A stretch of 64,000 nucleotides of DNA from Paraburkholderia fungorum (GTDB lineage: Bacteria > Pseudomonadota > Gammaproteobacteria > Burkholderiales > Burkholderiaceae). Positions 17,644-26,600 of the stretch are shown piece after piece. Position 1 is the stretch's first letter; every line of letters starts with the position of its first letter. The notes under the pieces were generated by a model that saw nothing but the letters and a program-made list of their open reading frames with translations, did no database searches and had not been told where the DNA came from. Both the position numbers and the translations under genes were made by a program. The DNA is taken from contig NZ_FNKP01000001.1 of NCBI RefSeq assembly GCF_900099835.1, positions 1,302,001-1,366,000 on the forward strand, read 5' to 3'.

Positions 17644-18921
17644 TCAGGCTTCGACTTTTTCCTTCGCAACCTTGGGCGCCTTATTGTGCTCAAGGATGAA
17701 CTCGCGCAATTGCGGATAAATGATGGTGCGCCAGCGGCGTCCCGAGAAAATGCCGTAGTGCCCGCATTTTTCCGCAGTGAAATGGCGCTTGTCCTGCTCG
17801 GGAATGCTGGTGCACAAGTCGTGCGCGGCATAGGTCTGGCCGTCGCCGGAAATGTCGTCCAGTTCGCCTTCGATCGTGAAGAGCGCGGTTTTCGTGATGT
17901 CCTGCGGCCGCACGCGTTCGCCGGACACGTCCCACGTACCTTCGGCAAGACGGAATTCCTGGAACACCACGCGGATCGTGTCGAGGTAATAGTCCGCGTC
18001 CATGTCGAGCACGGCGTTGTACTCGTCATAGAAGCGGCGATGCGCTTCCGCGTCGTCTTCGTCACCGCGCAGGAGGCTCTGGTAGTAATCCCAGTGCGAC
18101 GCTGCGTGACGCTCCGGATTCATCGCGACAAAACCGGTGTGCTGCAGGAAGCCCGGATAAACCTTGCGGCCCACGCCCGGATAGTTGGGCGGCACCGTGA
18201 AAATCACGTTGTTCTCGAACCATTCGTACGAGTGCTGCGTGGCGAGCGAGTTGACCGAAGTCGGGCTCTTGCGGGCGTCGATCGGGCCACCCATCATCGT
18301 CATGGTGCGCGGCGTGTCTTCGCCGCGGCTCGCCATCAGCGAAATAGCGGCGAGCACCGGCACGGTCGGCTGACATACCGAGATCACATGCAGATTCTTC
18401 GCGCCGATGTGGCGGATGAATTCCTGAATGTACGCGATGTAATCGTCCAGATGAAACTCGCCGGCTTCGAGCGGCACCATGCGCGCGTCGATCCAGTCGG
18501 TCAGGTAGACCTTGTGGTCTTGCAGCAACGTGCGAACGGTGTCGCGCAGCAGCGTGGCGTGGTGTCCCGACAACGGTGCGCAAACCAGCACGACCGGTTC
18601 ATCTTTCAATTGGGTAACAGCGTCGCTGTCGTCGGCGAAACGCTTGAAGCGCATCAGGCGGCAGAACGGCTTTTCGACGATCGTCTGTTCGATGATCGGA
18701 ATGTTATGGCCGTCTTTGACAATCTGATGGAGGTTGAACTCGGGCTTTTCGTAATCTTTACCCAGTCGGTAGAGTAGTTCGTACCCGGCTGAGAGGCGCG
18801 TGGCGCCCGGCACATAGGCTAGAGGACTGGCAGGATTCGCGAAGGATTTTGACGCGGCCTGGGCCCAGGCGGTGAGCGGGCTCAACATTGCCCGCTGGAA
18901 TTCATGCAGTTGGTAGAGCAT
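17644..18921 (-). CDS. phaZ: Intracellular polyhydroxyalkanoate depolymerase
   Basis: Hydrolyses the native polyhydroxybutyrate of storage granules. The protein has 425 residues and the alpha/beta-hydrolase fold with a cysteine nucleophile. C183 lies in VISVCQPTVP, D355 in GELDDISG and H388 in CGHYGIFSG, the same numbering as the catalytic triad of Ralstonia PhaZa1. The ATG at 18921 is preceded by CGGAGCACCC. The upstream region holds a good promoter whose -35 lies within a TGC/GCA palindrome (19053-19094), a plausible site for the PHB-responsive repressor PhaR. This would tie depolymerase expression to granule content. No phaC, phaB or phasin gene is present in the window. Confidence 0.92.
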   Translation of the reverse strand: MLYQLHEFQRAMLSPLTAWAQAASKSFANPASPLAYVPGATRLSAGYELLYRLGKDYEKPEFNLHQIVKDGHNIPIIEQTIVEKPFCRLMRFKRFADDSDAVTQLKDEPVVLVCAPLSGHHATLLRDTVRTLLQDHKVYLTDWIDARMVPLEAGEFHLDDYIAYIQEFIRHIGAKNLHVISVCQPTVPVLAAISLMASRGEDTPRTMTMMGGPIDARKSPTSVNSLATQHSYEWFENNVIFTVPPNYPGVGRKVYPGFLQHTGFVAMNPERHAASHWDYYQSLLRGDEDDAEAHRRFYDEYNAVLDMDADYYLDTIRVVFQEFRLAEGTWDVSGERVRPQDITKTALFTIEGELDDISGDGQTYAAHDLCTSIPEQDKRHFTAEKCGHYGIFSGRRWRTIIYPQLREFILEHNKAPKVAKEKVEA

Positions 18922-19031
18922 GGGTGCTCCGTTTTAAGCGGTTCGCATGGGGCTTCGCAAACACGCGTGAGGCGTTGTGGCGGGCCAAATTTGGTTGTGG
19001 GCACATTGATTTTCGGCCGACAGTCTGATCG

Positions 19032-19060
19032 ATCATATCGAACTCAGCGTACTTGTGCAA
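19032..19060 (-). promoter_or_regulatory. Candidate phaZ promoter
   Basis: On the minus strand: TTGCAC (19060-19055), a spacer of exactly 17 bases, and TATGAT (19037-19032). This lies about 110-140 bases before the phaZ ATG. The -35 hexamer is part of the TGC/GCA-rich operator candidate. Confidence 0.5.
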
Positions 19061-19094
19061 TGCAGCAATTTGCATGCGGCGCGCATGCAAATTG
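19053..19094 (-). promoter_or_regulatory. TGC/GCA-rich palindromes, candidate PhaR operator
   Basis: Two elements lie side by side. One is CTGCATTGCAC on the minus strand (19065-19055), one base short of the CTGC-N3-GCAG pattern that I recall for PhaR sites. The other is a perfect 12-bp inverted repeat, caatttgcatgc/gcatgcaaattg (19066-19077, 19083-19094), with a 5-base centre. They cover the -35 of the phaZ promoter. The inverted repeat starts 9 bases after the GH15 stop, so it could instead be the terminator of that gene, but it has no U-tract. Confidence 0.45.
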
Positions 19095-19102
19095 TCACTA
19101 AA

Positions 19103-20983
19103 TCATGCTACTGACGATGTTGCTGCGCCGCTATCAGGGCTTGCCTCAGCCTTAAGTTCGTCTTCCATCGTGCCGCTATGGGGCGGCTGGCCCGTCGCCT
19201 GCGCCATCTCCTGTTCGTGCTTCATCAGGTTCAAGCCAGTGTGCACCAGCGCCACATGCGAGAACGCCTGCGGGAAGTTGCCGACCAGGCGCTTCGCAGC
19301 CGGATCGTACTCCTCGGCGAGTAGCCCGACATCGTTGCACAGCGCGAGCAGCCGCTCGTACATCGCGATGGCTTCGTCCATCCGGCCTTGCAGCGCGAGG
19401 TTGTCCACCATCCAGAACGAACACGCGAGAAACGTGCCTTCTCCGGGCGGCAGGCCATCGTCGTATTCGGTGGTGCGGTAGCGCATCACGAAGCCGTCGT
19501 GCATCAGATCACGTTCGATCGCCGCCACCGTGCCTTTCACTCGCGGATCCTGCGGCGGCAGGAAGCCGACCATCGGCATCAGCAGCACGCTGGCGTCGAG
19601 TTGGTCGCTGCCGTAGAACTGCGAGAACGCATTGAGATCGGCATTCCATGCCTTCTCGCAGACTTCCGCGTGGATCGTGTCGCGGGTGGCGCGCCACTCG
19701 TCGAGCGGGCCGTCGAGTTTGAACATCTCGGCCGAACGGATCGCGCGATCGAACGCGACCCACGCCATCACTTTCGAGAACGTGAAATGCCGGCGGCCGC
19801 CGCGCGTTTCCCAGATGCCTTCGTCGGGCTCCCGCCAAATCGTGTCCAAGTGTTTCAGCAGCGCGCACTGCACGTTCCACGCCGTGTCGTCCGCCTGCAA
19901 GCCGCCGACGCGCGCCAGATGCAGCGCGTTCATCACTTCGCCGTAGACGTCGAGTTGCCGCTGGCCGACCGCGTTGTTGCCGATGCGCACCGGGCTCGCG
20001 CCCTGGTAGCCCGGCAGCCAGTCGATTTCGAATTCGGGCAGACGCCGCTCGCCCGCGATCCCGTACATGATCTGCAACTGCTCGGGCGCGCCCGCCATCA
20101 CGCGGCCGAGCCAGCTTCGCCATGCGCGCGCTTCGTCGTAATAGCCGCCGCGCATCATCGCGAGCAGGGTGATGGTGGCGTCGCGCAGCCAGCAGTAGCG
20201 GTAGTCCCAGTTGCGCGTGCCGCCGAGCTGCTCCGGCAGCGACGTGGTGGGCGCGGCGACGATTCCGCCGGTCGGCTCGTAGGCAAGCGCCTTCAGCGTG
20301 ATCAGCGAGCGGCGGATCGGCTCGGCCCAGCGGCCTTCCACCGTGCCGCGCGCCGACCATTCGAGCCAGTGATTCTCGGTGCGCGCGAGCGATGTGTGCG
20401 GATCGCGCGCGGGCGGAATACGCAGATGCGACGGCGCATACGCCAGCGCGAACGGCACGCGCTCGCCCTCGCTCACGGTGAATTCGGCGATGGTTTTCAT
20501 GTCCTCGCCGCGCAACTCGACCGGCGTGCGCAGCACCGCGTTATCCGGCCCGACGATCGCCTTAATGCCGCTGTCGTGCTTCAGACGGTCGACCCACGGA
20601 ATCGAAAAGCCGTAGTCGAAGCGCAGCACCAGTTCCATCTTCATCTTCACGGTGCCGCGTTTGCCGACGACAATCCGCACCATCTCCGACCACCCGTTAC
20701 CCGGCGGCATGAAATCGATCAGCGTGACGGCGCCTTCGGGCGTGTCGAAATCGGTTTCGAGAATCAGCGTTTCGCCGCGATAGCGGCGCGTGATGGTGGG
20801 TGGCGTATCCGAGACCGGGGAGATCAGCCAGCGGCCGTTGTCGGGGGTGCCGAGCAGGGCCGCGAAGCACGCGCCGGAGTCGAAGCGCGGCCAGCAGAGC
20901 CAGTCGACGGAACCGTCGCGGGAGACGAGCGCGGCCGTGTGGCCGTCGCCGATGAGCGCATAGTCTTCGATAAGTGCAGGCAT
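19103..20983 (-). CDS. Glycoside hydrolase family 15 (glucoamylase/trehalase-like)
   Basis: A 626-residue enzyme. The N-terminal beta-sandwich domain starts with IEDYALIGDGHTAALVSRDGSVDWLCWPRFDS. The catalytic (alpha/alpha)6 barrel carries LPEQLGGTRNWDYRYCWLRDAT (249-270), EPDEGIWETRGG with acidic residues E385-E392, and GEGTFLACSFWMVD with E515 as likely base. LAEEYDP...GNFPQAFSHVALV closes the barrel. There is no signal peptide, so it acts in the cytosol on alpha-glucosides such as maltodextrins or trehalose. The exact substrate cannot be told from sequence. It lies upstream of phaZ on the same strand, but the 180-base gap contains phaZ's own promoter. Confidence 0.9.
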   Translation of the reverse strand: MPALIEDYALIGDGHTAALVSRDGSVDWLCWPRFDSGACFAALLGTPDNGRWLISPVSDTPPTITRRYRGETLILETDFDTPEGAVTLIDFMPPGNGWSEMVRIVVGKRGTVKMKMELVLRFDYGFSIPWVDRLKHDSGIKAIVGPDNAVLRTPVELRGEDMKTIAEFTVSEGERVPFALAYAPSHLRIPPARDPHTSLARTENHWLEWSARGTVEGRWAEPIRRSLITLKALAYEPTGGIVAAPTTSLPEQLGGTRNWDYRYCWLRDATITLLAMMRGGYYDEARAWRSWLGRVMAGAPEQLQIMYGIAGERRLPEFEIDWLPGYQGASPVRIGNNAVGQRQLDVYGEVMNALHLARVGGLQADDTAWNVQCALLKHLDTIWREPDEGIWETRGGRRHFTFSKVMAWVAFDRAIRSAEMFKLDGPLDEWRATRDTIHAEVCEKAWNADLNAFSQFYGSDQLDASVLLMPMVGFLPPQDPRVKGTVAAIERDLMHDGFVMRYRTTEYDDGLPPGEGTFLACSFWMVDNLALQGRMDEAIAMYERLLALCNDVGLLAEEYDPAAKRLVGNFPQAFSHVALVHTGLNLMKHEQEMAQATGQPPHSGTMEDELKAEASPDSGAATSSVA

Positions 20984-21106
20984 GGATAAGCGTATCGGTT
21001 ATGACGCGCGGCGCGAACCGCGGCGTCTCGGTCATGGTTATTACGGGACTCGCACGATGCGCTTTGGTTCGTTCTGTTTTTTTGAAGCAATGCGGCAAAA
21101 CGCGAG

Positions 21107-21136
21107 TTGGTAATCTTTAAATCCACTGCCTACAAT
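21107..21136 (+). promoter_or_regulatory. Candidate promoter of the 81-residue protein gene
   Basis: TTGGTA (21107-21112), an 18-base spacer and TACAAT (21131-21136) lie 89 bases before the ATG at 21225, in the divergent gap to the GH15 gene. Confidence 0.45.
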
Positions 21137-21224
21137 CGGATTTCAAGCCGATGCCCGGAGCCTTCCGGATCACGCCCGGCCTTGCCCATGGCGCATGCAG
21201 ACGCCGTTTCCGAGGACGAAAGCT

Positions 21225-21470
21225 ATGCTGAACCCATCGAAAGCCGATTGCATCAAGATTCTCTCCGCCGCTAGCGAACTGAACGACGATTCGATGTTGC
21301 CGCTCGATTGCGGCCGCCTTGGCCTGAGCCGCAACGGCATGCTTACTGCGGCCGCTTTTCTGATCGAGCGTGCGTGCTTCCGGCGCTATCAGGAAGGTGG
21401 GGGTCATTATGCCGTCGGCGGATTGTCGTTGCAGGGGCGGTTGCGGCTCGATCAGTTGTCGAACGGCTGA
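21225..21470 (+). CDS. Small hypothetical protein, winged-helix-like
   Basis: An 81-residue protein I cannot assign to a named family. The ATG at 21225 has GAGGACGAAAGCT in front; an in-frame ATG at 21195 would add ten residues. The pattern LDCGRLGLSRNGMLTAAAFLIERACFRRYQEGGGHYAVGG followed by LSLQGRLRLDQL resembles a single winged helix: a recognition-helix-like segment, a two-strand wing around EGGGHYAVGG, and the final LT..G..LDxL helix. It could be a small DNA- or protein-binding factor; that is inference from the pattern only. It stands alone behind its own promoter. Confidence 0.6.
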   Translation: MLNPSKADCIKILSAASELNDDSMLPLDCGRLGLSRNGMLTAAAFLIERACFRRYQEGGGHYAVGGLSLQGRLRLDQLSNG

Positions 21471-21798
21471 CCGGCCGCACAAGCCGGGCCGGGGAGCGCG
21501 GACAGGCCGATAAGGGCACACCCGGCACGCCGCTGAGCCGGCACGTTCGCCGCGAGTGCGCTTGCGCTTGTCGTGAGCGCGTTTCATGGCGCGCATTCGC
21601 CGGTTTTTTCCCGCTGTATTCATGGCTGCTGCAAGCGGCCTGCTTTGTCACGACCGTTTCCTGCGATTCAGAACGATTCAGAACGATTCGGACCCGCACC
21701 GGGCCGACCCCGCGCCCGGTTGCGTTCCTTGCGACTGTCTTTCAGTTCGTGGCGCCGAAGGGCTGCGCGCAACGGTCCGTCGTCGCCCGGAAGTGTGC
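21471..21798. other. Intergenic stretch
   Basis: 328 bases without a supported gene. It contains a short tandem repeat (cgattcagaa twice, then cgattcgga, about 21664-21692) and nothing else I can name. Confidence 0.3.
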
Positions 21799-21951
21799 TC
21801 AGAAGTGCGTCGACCCCACGCCGAAGATCCCGATGATGCCGATGATGATCAGATAGAGCGCGACGATGTAGTTCAACAGACGCGGCATGACCAGAATCAG
21901 AATGCCGGCGATCAACGAAACGAGCGGGCCCAGGCTGAGTGTGACGTTCAT
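21799..21951 (-). CDS. DUF3096 mini membrane protein
   Basis: A 50-residue protein: MNVTLSLGPLVSLIAGILIL, then VMPRLLNYIVALYLIIIGII and GIFGVGSTHF. It has two membrane segments with a short positive turn (PRL) between them and matches the small DUF3096 family in length and sequence. Function unknown. The ATG at 21951 has GGGAG five bases upstream, which supports translation. It is transcribed alone, divergent from the lactonase gene. Confidence 0.75.
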   Translation of the reverse strand: MNVTLSLGPLVSLIAGILILVMPRLLNYIVALYLIIIGIIGIFGVGSTHF

Positions 21952-22200
21952 GAAGACTCCCGTAGTGTGATTCGCGTAAGGACGCGATTGACGCGATTGA
22001 AAAAATTCCCCATCAGACGGGGCAATGGCTACCCATGCATACCCGATGTATAAGCCGGTATCGGTAGCCGGTTTCGCTGCATGATCCTACCTGCGCTTTT
22101 ATACTTGCCACGATAAGAACAAACGCTCGACTCACCGCGCGGCAGACCAGAGACACCATTACAACCGCTTGTATCCAATACCTGATGTCCAGGAGGTCCT

Positions 22201-23499
22201 ATGCTTCGTAGTCGTCGTGCCGCTACGCGTGCCGTTTCGAGTTCTCTTTCCGCTGCCACCGCGCAATCCGCTTCGTTGCGGGCGGTGCGGCCCGCGCCTC
22301 TGCGTTCCGCCCGTTCGATGATAAAAGGTTTCGCGCTGCTGGTCTCGCTCGTGGCAACTCACGCGTTTGCGCAAGATTCCGGCCCGGTCCCCGCCGACGG
22401 TGTCTATGACATGCTGGTCGGCACCTACACCGCAGGCAAGAGCGAGGGCATCTACGTCTATCACTTCGATACGAAGACGGGCGCGGCGACGCGGGTGTCG
22501 GTGGCGCAGACGGTCAATCCGTCGTTCCTCGTGGTGAGCCGCGATCGTCATTTCGTCTATGCGGTCAACGAACTGCCCGGCGACAACGGGCCGGCCACGC
22601 AACGCGGCGGCATCAGCGCGTTCCGTTTCGATGCCGCGCAGGGGCAACTGTCGTTCATCAACAAGGTGTCGTCTGACGGCAATGATCCGTGCTACCTGAG
22701 CTTCTCGCCGGACGGCAAGTATCTGCTGACCGCGAACTACTCGGTGGCAGCCGATCCGGGCGGCAGCTTCGCGGTGTTTCCGTTGCAGGCCGACGGGCAG
22801 GTGGGCACGTCGGTGCTCACGGTGCATCACGAAGGCGGCGGTCCGGTGAAGGGGCGTCAGGACAACTCGCACGTTCACTCGACCGTGTTTTCGCCCGATG
22901 GACAGTACCTGTTCGCGCAGGATCTCGGCGTCGACAAGCTGTTCTCATATCGCTACACGCCCGATGGTGACCACGGTCCGTTCGCACCGACCGACTGGCG
23001 CTATACCCCGCAGAAGGCGGGCACGGGGCCGCGTCACCTGATCTTCGGCAAGGACGGCAAGCATGCGTATCTGACGAGCGAGCTGGCGGGCACGGTCACC
23101 ACGTTCGATTACAAAGACGGCAAGCTCACCCAGGTGCAGGCGCTGTCGTTGTCCGAACCGGGCTTCAAGGGGCAGGTGGGGGCGGCGGCGATCCATCTGT
23201 CGCCGGATGGGCGTTTCGTGTACGCGTCCAATCGGGGCGACGCGAACGAGATCGTGATCTTCTCCGTCGATCCGGCCAACGGGCATCTGAAGAAGATCGG
23301 CCATCAGTCGAGCCTTGGAAAATCGCCGCGTGAATTCGCGATCGATCCGACCGGCAACTGGTTGATCGTCGGCAATCAGAATAGCGATACGGTGTATGTG
23401 TTCAAGCGCGATCAACAAAGCGGCCTGCTCGATCCGACGCCGGCGCAGCACTTCGAACTGGGTTCGCCGGTGGATTTCAAGCTGGTGTCGCCGTCGTGA
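22201..23499 (+). CDS. Secreted lactonase-family beta-propeller protein
   Basis: A 432-residue protein of the 6-phosphogluconolactonase-like (lactonase, PF10282) family. A seven-bladed propeller starts at DMLVGTYTAGKSEGIYVYHFD and continues with repeated NPSFL..S.D..FVYAVNE-type blades. HVHSTVFSPDGQYLFAQDLGVDK and AIHLSPDGRFVYASNRGDANEI are typical. The ATG at 22201 follows an excellent ribosome site, CAGGAGGTCCT. This gives an unusually long N-terminus: about 40 basic residues before the hydrophobic core MIKGFALLVSLVATHAFAQ, cleaved after AFA. Export to the periplasm makes a role in the pentose-phosphate pathway unlikely, so the substrate is open. Confidence 0.82.
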   Translation: MLRSRRAATRAVSSSLSAATAQSASLRAVRPAPLRSARSMIKGFALLVSLVATHAFAQDSGPVPADGVYDMLVGTYTAGKSEGIYVYHFDTKTGAATRVSVAQTVNPSFLVVSRDRHFVYAVNELPGDNGPATQRGGISAFRFDAAQGQLSFINKVSSDGNDPCYLSFSPDGKYLLTANYSVAADPGGSFAVFPLQADGQVGTSVLTVHHEGGGPVKGRQDNSHVHSTVFSPDGQYLFAQDLGVDKLFSYRYTPDGDHGPFAPTDWRYTPQKAGTGPRHLIFGKDGKHAYLTSELAGTVTTFDYKDGKLTQVQALSLSEPGFKGQVGAAAIHLSPDGRFVYASNRGDANEIVIFSVDPANGHLKKIGHQSSLGKSPREFAIDPTGNWLIVGNQNSDTVYVFKRDQQSGLLDPTPAQHFELGSPVDFKLVSPS

Positions 23500-23546
23500 T
23501 GTTGCAGGTGGTGGGCGCGCGGAATCCTGCCGCACTCACGACATGA

Positions 23547-23584
23547 AAAACGGGCCGCTCACTGGTGTGAGCGGCCCGTTTTCC
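23547..23584 (+). terminator. Intrinsic terminator of the lactonase gene
   Basis: A perfect 16-bp stem, aaaacgggccgctcac/gtgagcggcccgtttt (23547-23562, 23567-23582), with loop TGGT lies 47 bases after the stop. Confidence 0.88.
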
Positions 23585-23636
23585 TGAGGCTGGCGGTTGC
23601 GGTTCAACGGGCGTTCTTCGCGCCATTGCCATTGTC

Positions 23637-23670
23637 GTTCTCTGTTCATCGCATGAGCTGAACAGAGAAC
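23637..23670 (-). terminator. Terminator-like hairpin behind ftsK
   Basis: A perfect 12-bp inverted repeat, gttctctgttca/tgaacagagaac (23637-23648, 23659-23670), with a 10-base loop lies 19 bases beyond the ftsK stop. No U-tract follows on the minus strand. Confidence 0.55.
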
Positions 23671-23688
23671 CTTCCGCTGGCTACGTCT

Positions 23689-26600
23689 TCATTCCGCAGG
23701 CCCCGGCGCGAGCACTTCGCGGCTTCCGTTGATGCTCATCGCCGATACGAGGCCGGCCGTTTCCATCTGTTCGACCAGTCGTGCCGCGCGGTTATAGCCG
23801 ATGCGCAATTGCCGCTGTACCGACGAAATCGACGCGCGCCGCGTGCGGACGACGAACGCGACCGCTTCGTCGTACAGCGGATCGGCTTCCGCATCCGTCG
23901 ATTCGCCGAACAGATCCTGCGCCGCGCCGCCGTCGGTGGCCGGACCGTCGAGAATGCCTTCCTCGTATTGCGGCTCGCCGAACTGCTTCAGATACTCGAC
24001 GATCCGATGCACTTCCTCGTCGGCGACAAACGCGCCGTGCACCCGTTGCGGATAACCGGTGCCGGGCGGCAGGAACAGCATGTCACCCTGACCGAGCAGC
24101 GACTCCGCGCCCATCTGATCGAGAATCGTGCGCGAGTCGATTTTCGACGACACCTGGAACGCGACGCGCGTCGGAATATTCGCCTTGATCAACCCGGTGA
24201 TGACATCGACCGACGGCCGCTGCGTCGCCAGAATCAGGTGGATGCCGGCGGCGCGCGCTTTCTGCGCGAGACGCGCGATCAGTTCTTCGATCTTCTTGCC
24301 GGCGACCATCATCAGGTCGGCCAGTTCGTCGATCACGACCACGATCAGCGGCAGCGGCGCGAGCGGCTCGGGCGCGTCGGGCGTCAGCGAGAACGGATTG
24401 CCGAGCTTCTTGCCCTTGGCTTCGGTGTCGCGAATTTTCTGATTGAAGCCTGCGAGATTGCGCACGCCAACTGCGGACATCAGCCTGTAGCGCTTTTCCA
24501 TTTCGCCGACACACCAGTTCAGCGCGTTCGCGGCGAGCTTCATGTCGGTGACGACCGGCGCGAGCAGATGCGGGATGCCTTCGTAGACCGACAGCTCCAG
24601 CATCTTCGGGTCGATCATGATCAGGCGCACTTCTTCGGGCGTTGCCTTGAAGAGCAGCGAGCAGATCATCGCGTTGATCGCGACCGACTTGCCCGAACCC
24701 GTCGTGCCCGCGACCAGCATGTGCGGCGCTTTGGCGAGATCGGCGACGACCGGATGGCCGGTGATGTCCTTGCCCATCGCGAGCGTCAGTTGCGAATGCG
24801 AGTTCTGATAGACGCTGGCCTCGATGATTTCGGACAGACGGATGGTCTGCCGTTTCGCGTTCGGCAATTCGAGGCCCATGCAGGTTTTGCCGGGGATCGT
24901 TTCGACGACGCGGATCGACGTGAGGCCGAGACCGCGCGACAGATCCTTCATCAGGCCGACGATCTGACTGCCGCGCACACCGAGCGCCGGTTCGACTTCG
25001 AAGCGCGTGATGACCGGACCCGCCGATGCGCCGACCACCGTCACCGGCACCTTGAACTCCTGCAGACGCTGCTCGATCAGCACACCGGTCTCGATGAGCT
25101 TTTCTTCGGAGACGGGTTCGATGTCGGTATCGGCGGGCGCGAGCAGGTCGAGCGTCGGGAGTTCGACCATCGACGCAGCCGGTGCGCGGAATTCGAAGCC
25201 GTTAGTGGGCGCGTGGCCGCGCATCGGCGGACGCTGGGTGGGGGCAGGGGGCTCGGCGGCTGCTTCTGCCGCGTGTTCCGGTTGCGGTTCGGCGTGCGCC
25301 GCTACCGGCGGCTCGGTGGCTGTAGCAGGGGCAGTGGTTGGTGTTAATGCCGGTGCTTGCGCCGACGCTAGCGCTGCACCCGGATAAGTTGCGGCGATGG
25401 GCGCGGGTTCGGCTGTAGGAGGTATTCCGTTTGCTGTGTTTGTTGTGTTTGCTGCGTGAGCTGGGTGTGCTGCCTCCGCTACAGATGCGGTCGGCCCAGC
25501 GAAAGTTGTCGGCATCACCGGTGCAGTGAATGCTGCAGGGATGGCCGGAGCAGTCGGCACAGCCGGGATAGCAGTAACGACCGGCATGACCGAAGGAGTC
25601 GGAATGCCTGACGCAGCTGGAACAGACGGGATCGCGGGAGCAGCCGGAACATTTGAAGCAGCCGAAGCAACGGGGGAGGCAGGAGCAAACGCAGCCGCCG
25701 GTGCAACTGGGATAGCCGGATCAACTGGAGCGGCGGGATCAGTCGGCATATCCGAAGCGGTCGGAACTGTCGGAGCCGTCGGGACAGCGAGAGTAGTCGG
25801 AACCGCCAGAGCTCCTTGAACAGCCGAAACCGCAGCAGTCACTGATGCAGCCGGAATCGCCGGAGCAGCCGGAACCATAGGATCTACGGGCGTTGCCGTG
25901 CCTGCCGAAGCAGCCGAAGCTACAGGGGCTGTCACGCTAGCCGATTGAGTCGGATTTAGCAGAGTTGCCGGAGTCACTGGCGCGGCAGCAGTTGTCAGCG
26001 GTGCCGGTGGCGTCGGCTCGGCCGTATCCAGCCGTAATGATGGAATCGCCGAGCCATCGGAGGTATCCAAAGCACTTGGTGTCACTTGTGGCATCGGCGC
26101 TCCCGGAGCCACGGAGGCTGTCGGTATGGCCGAAGCTGCTTGCGTCACCGCATCGACTGGGGTCACCGGATGCGCGGGCGCGAACGAAGTCGCCGGCGTG
26201 GCCGTGGTTGCTGAAGCCACACGACCCGCGGAAGCCGAAGCCACCGGAGCCGCTGGATTCACCGGAGCCACCGGAGCGACTGAAGCCACCGAAGCCACCG
26301 AAGCCACCGAAGCCACCGGAGCCACCGGGACCACCGGGACCACTGGATTCACCGAAGCCTCGAACGCCGAGGGCGCCCCAACTGACGCGTCCACATTTGC
26401 ACGCTCAACGACGCGGCCCCGCTCTTCATCGACAACGGTCGGCGCAGGACGTGCGGCCTGGATCGCAACGTCACGGAAGCGGAACACGTTCGACGCCTGC
26501 GCAGCAACGTCCGGCGACTCGCCGGCGATGGTGTCCACAATCGGCGCAGCCAGCGATTCCAGTTCGCGCGGTGATTCAGACGTCTCTAACGCACTCGCTT

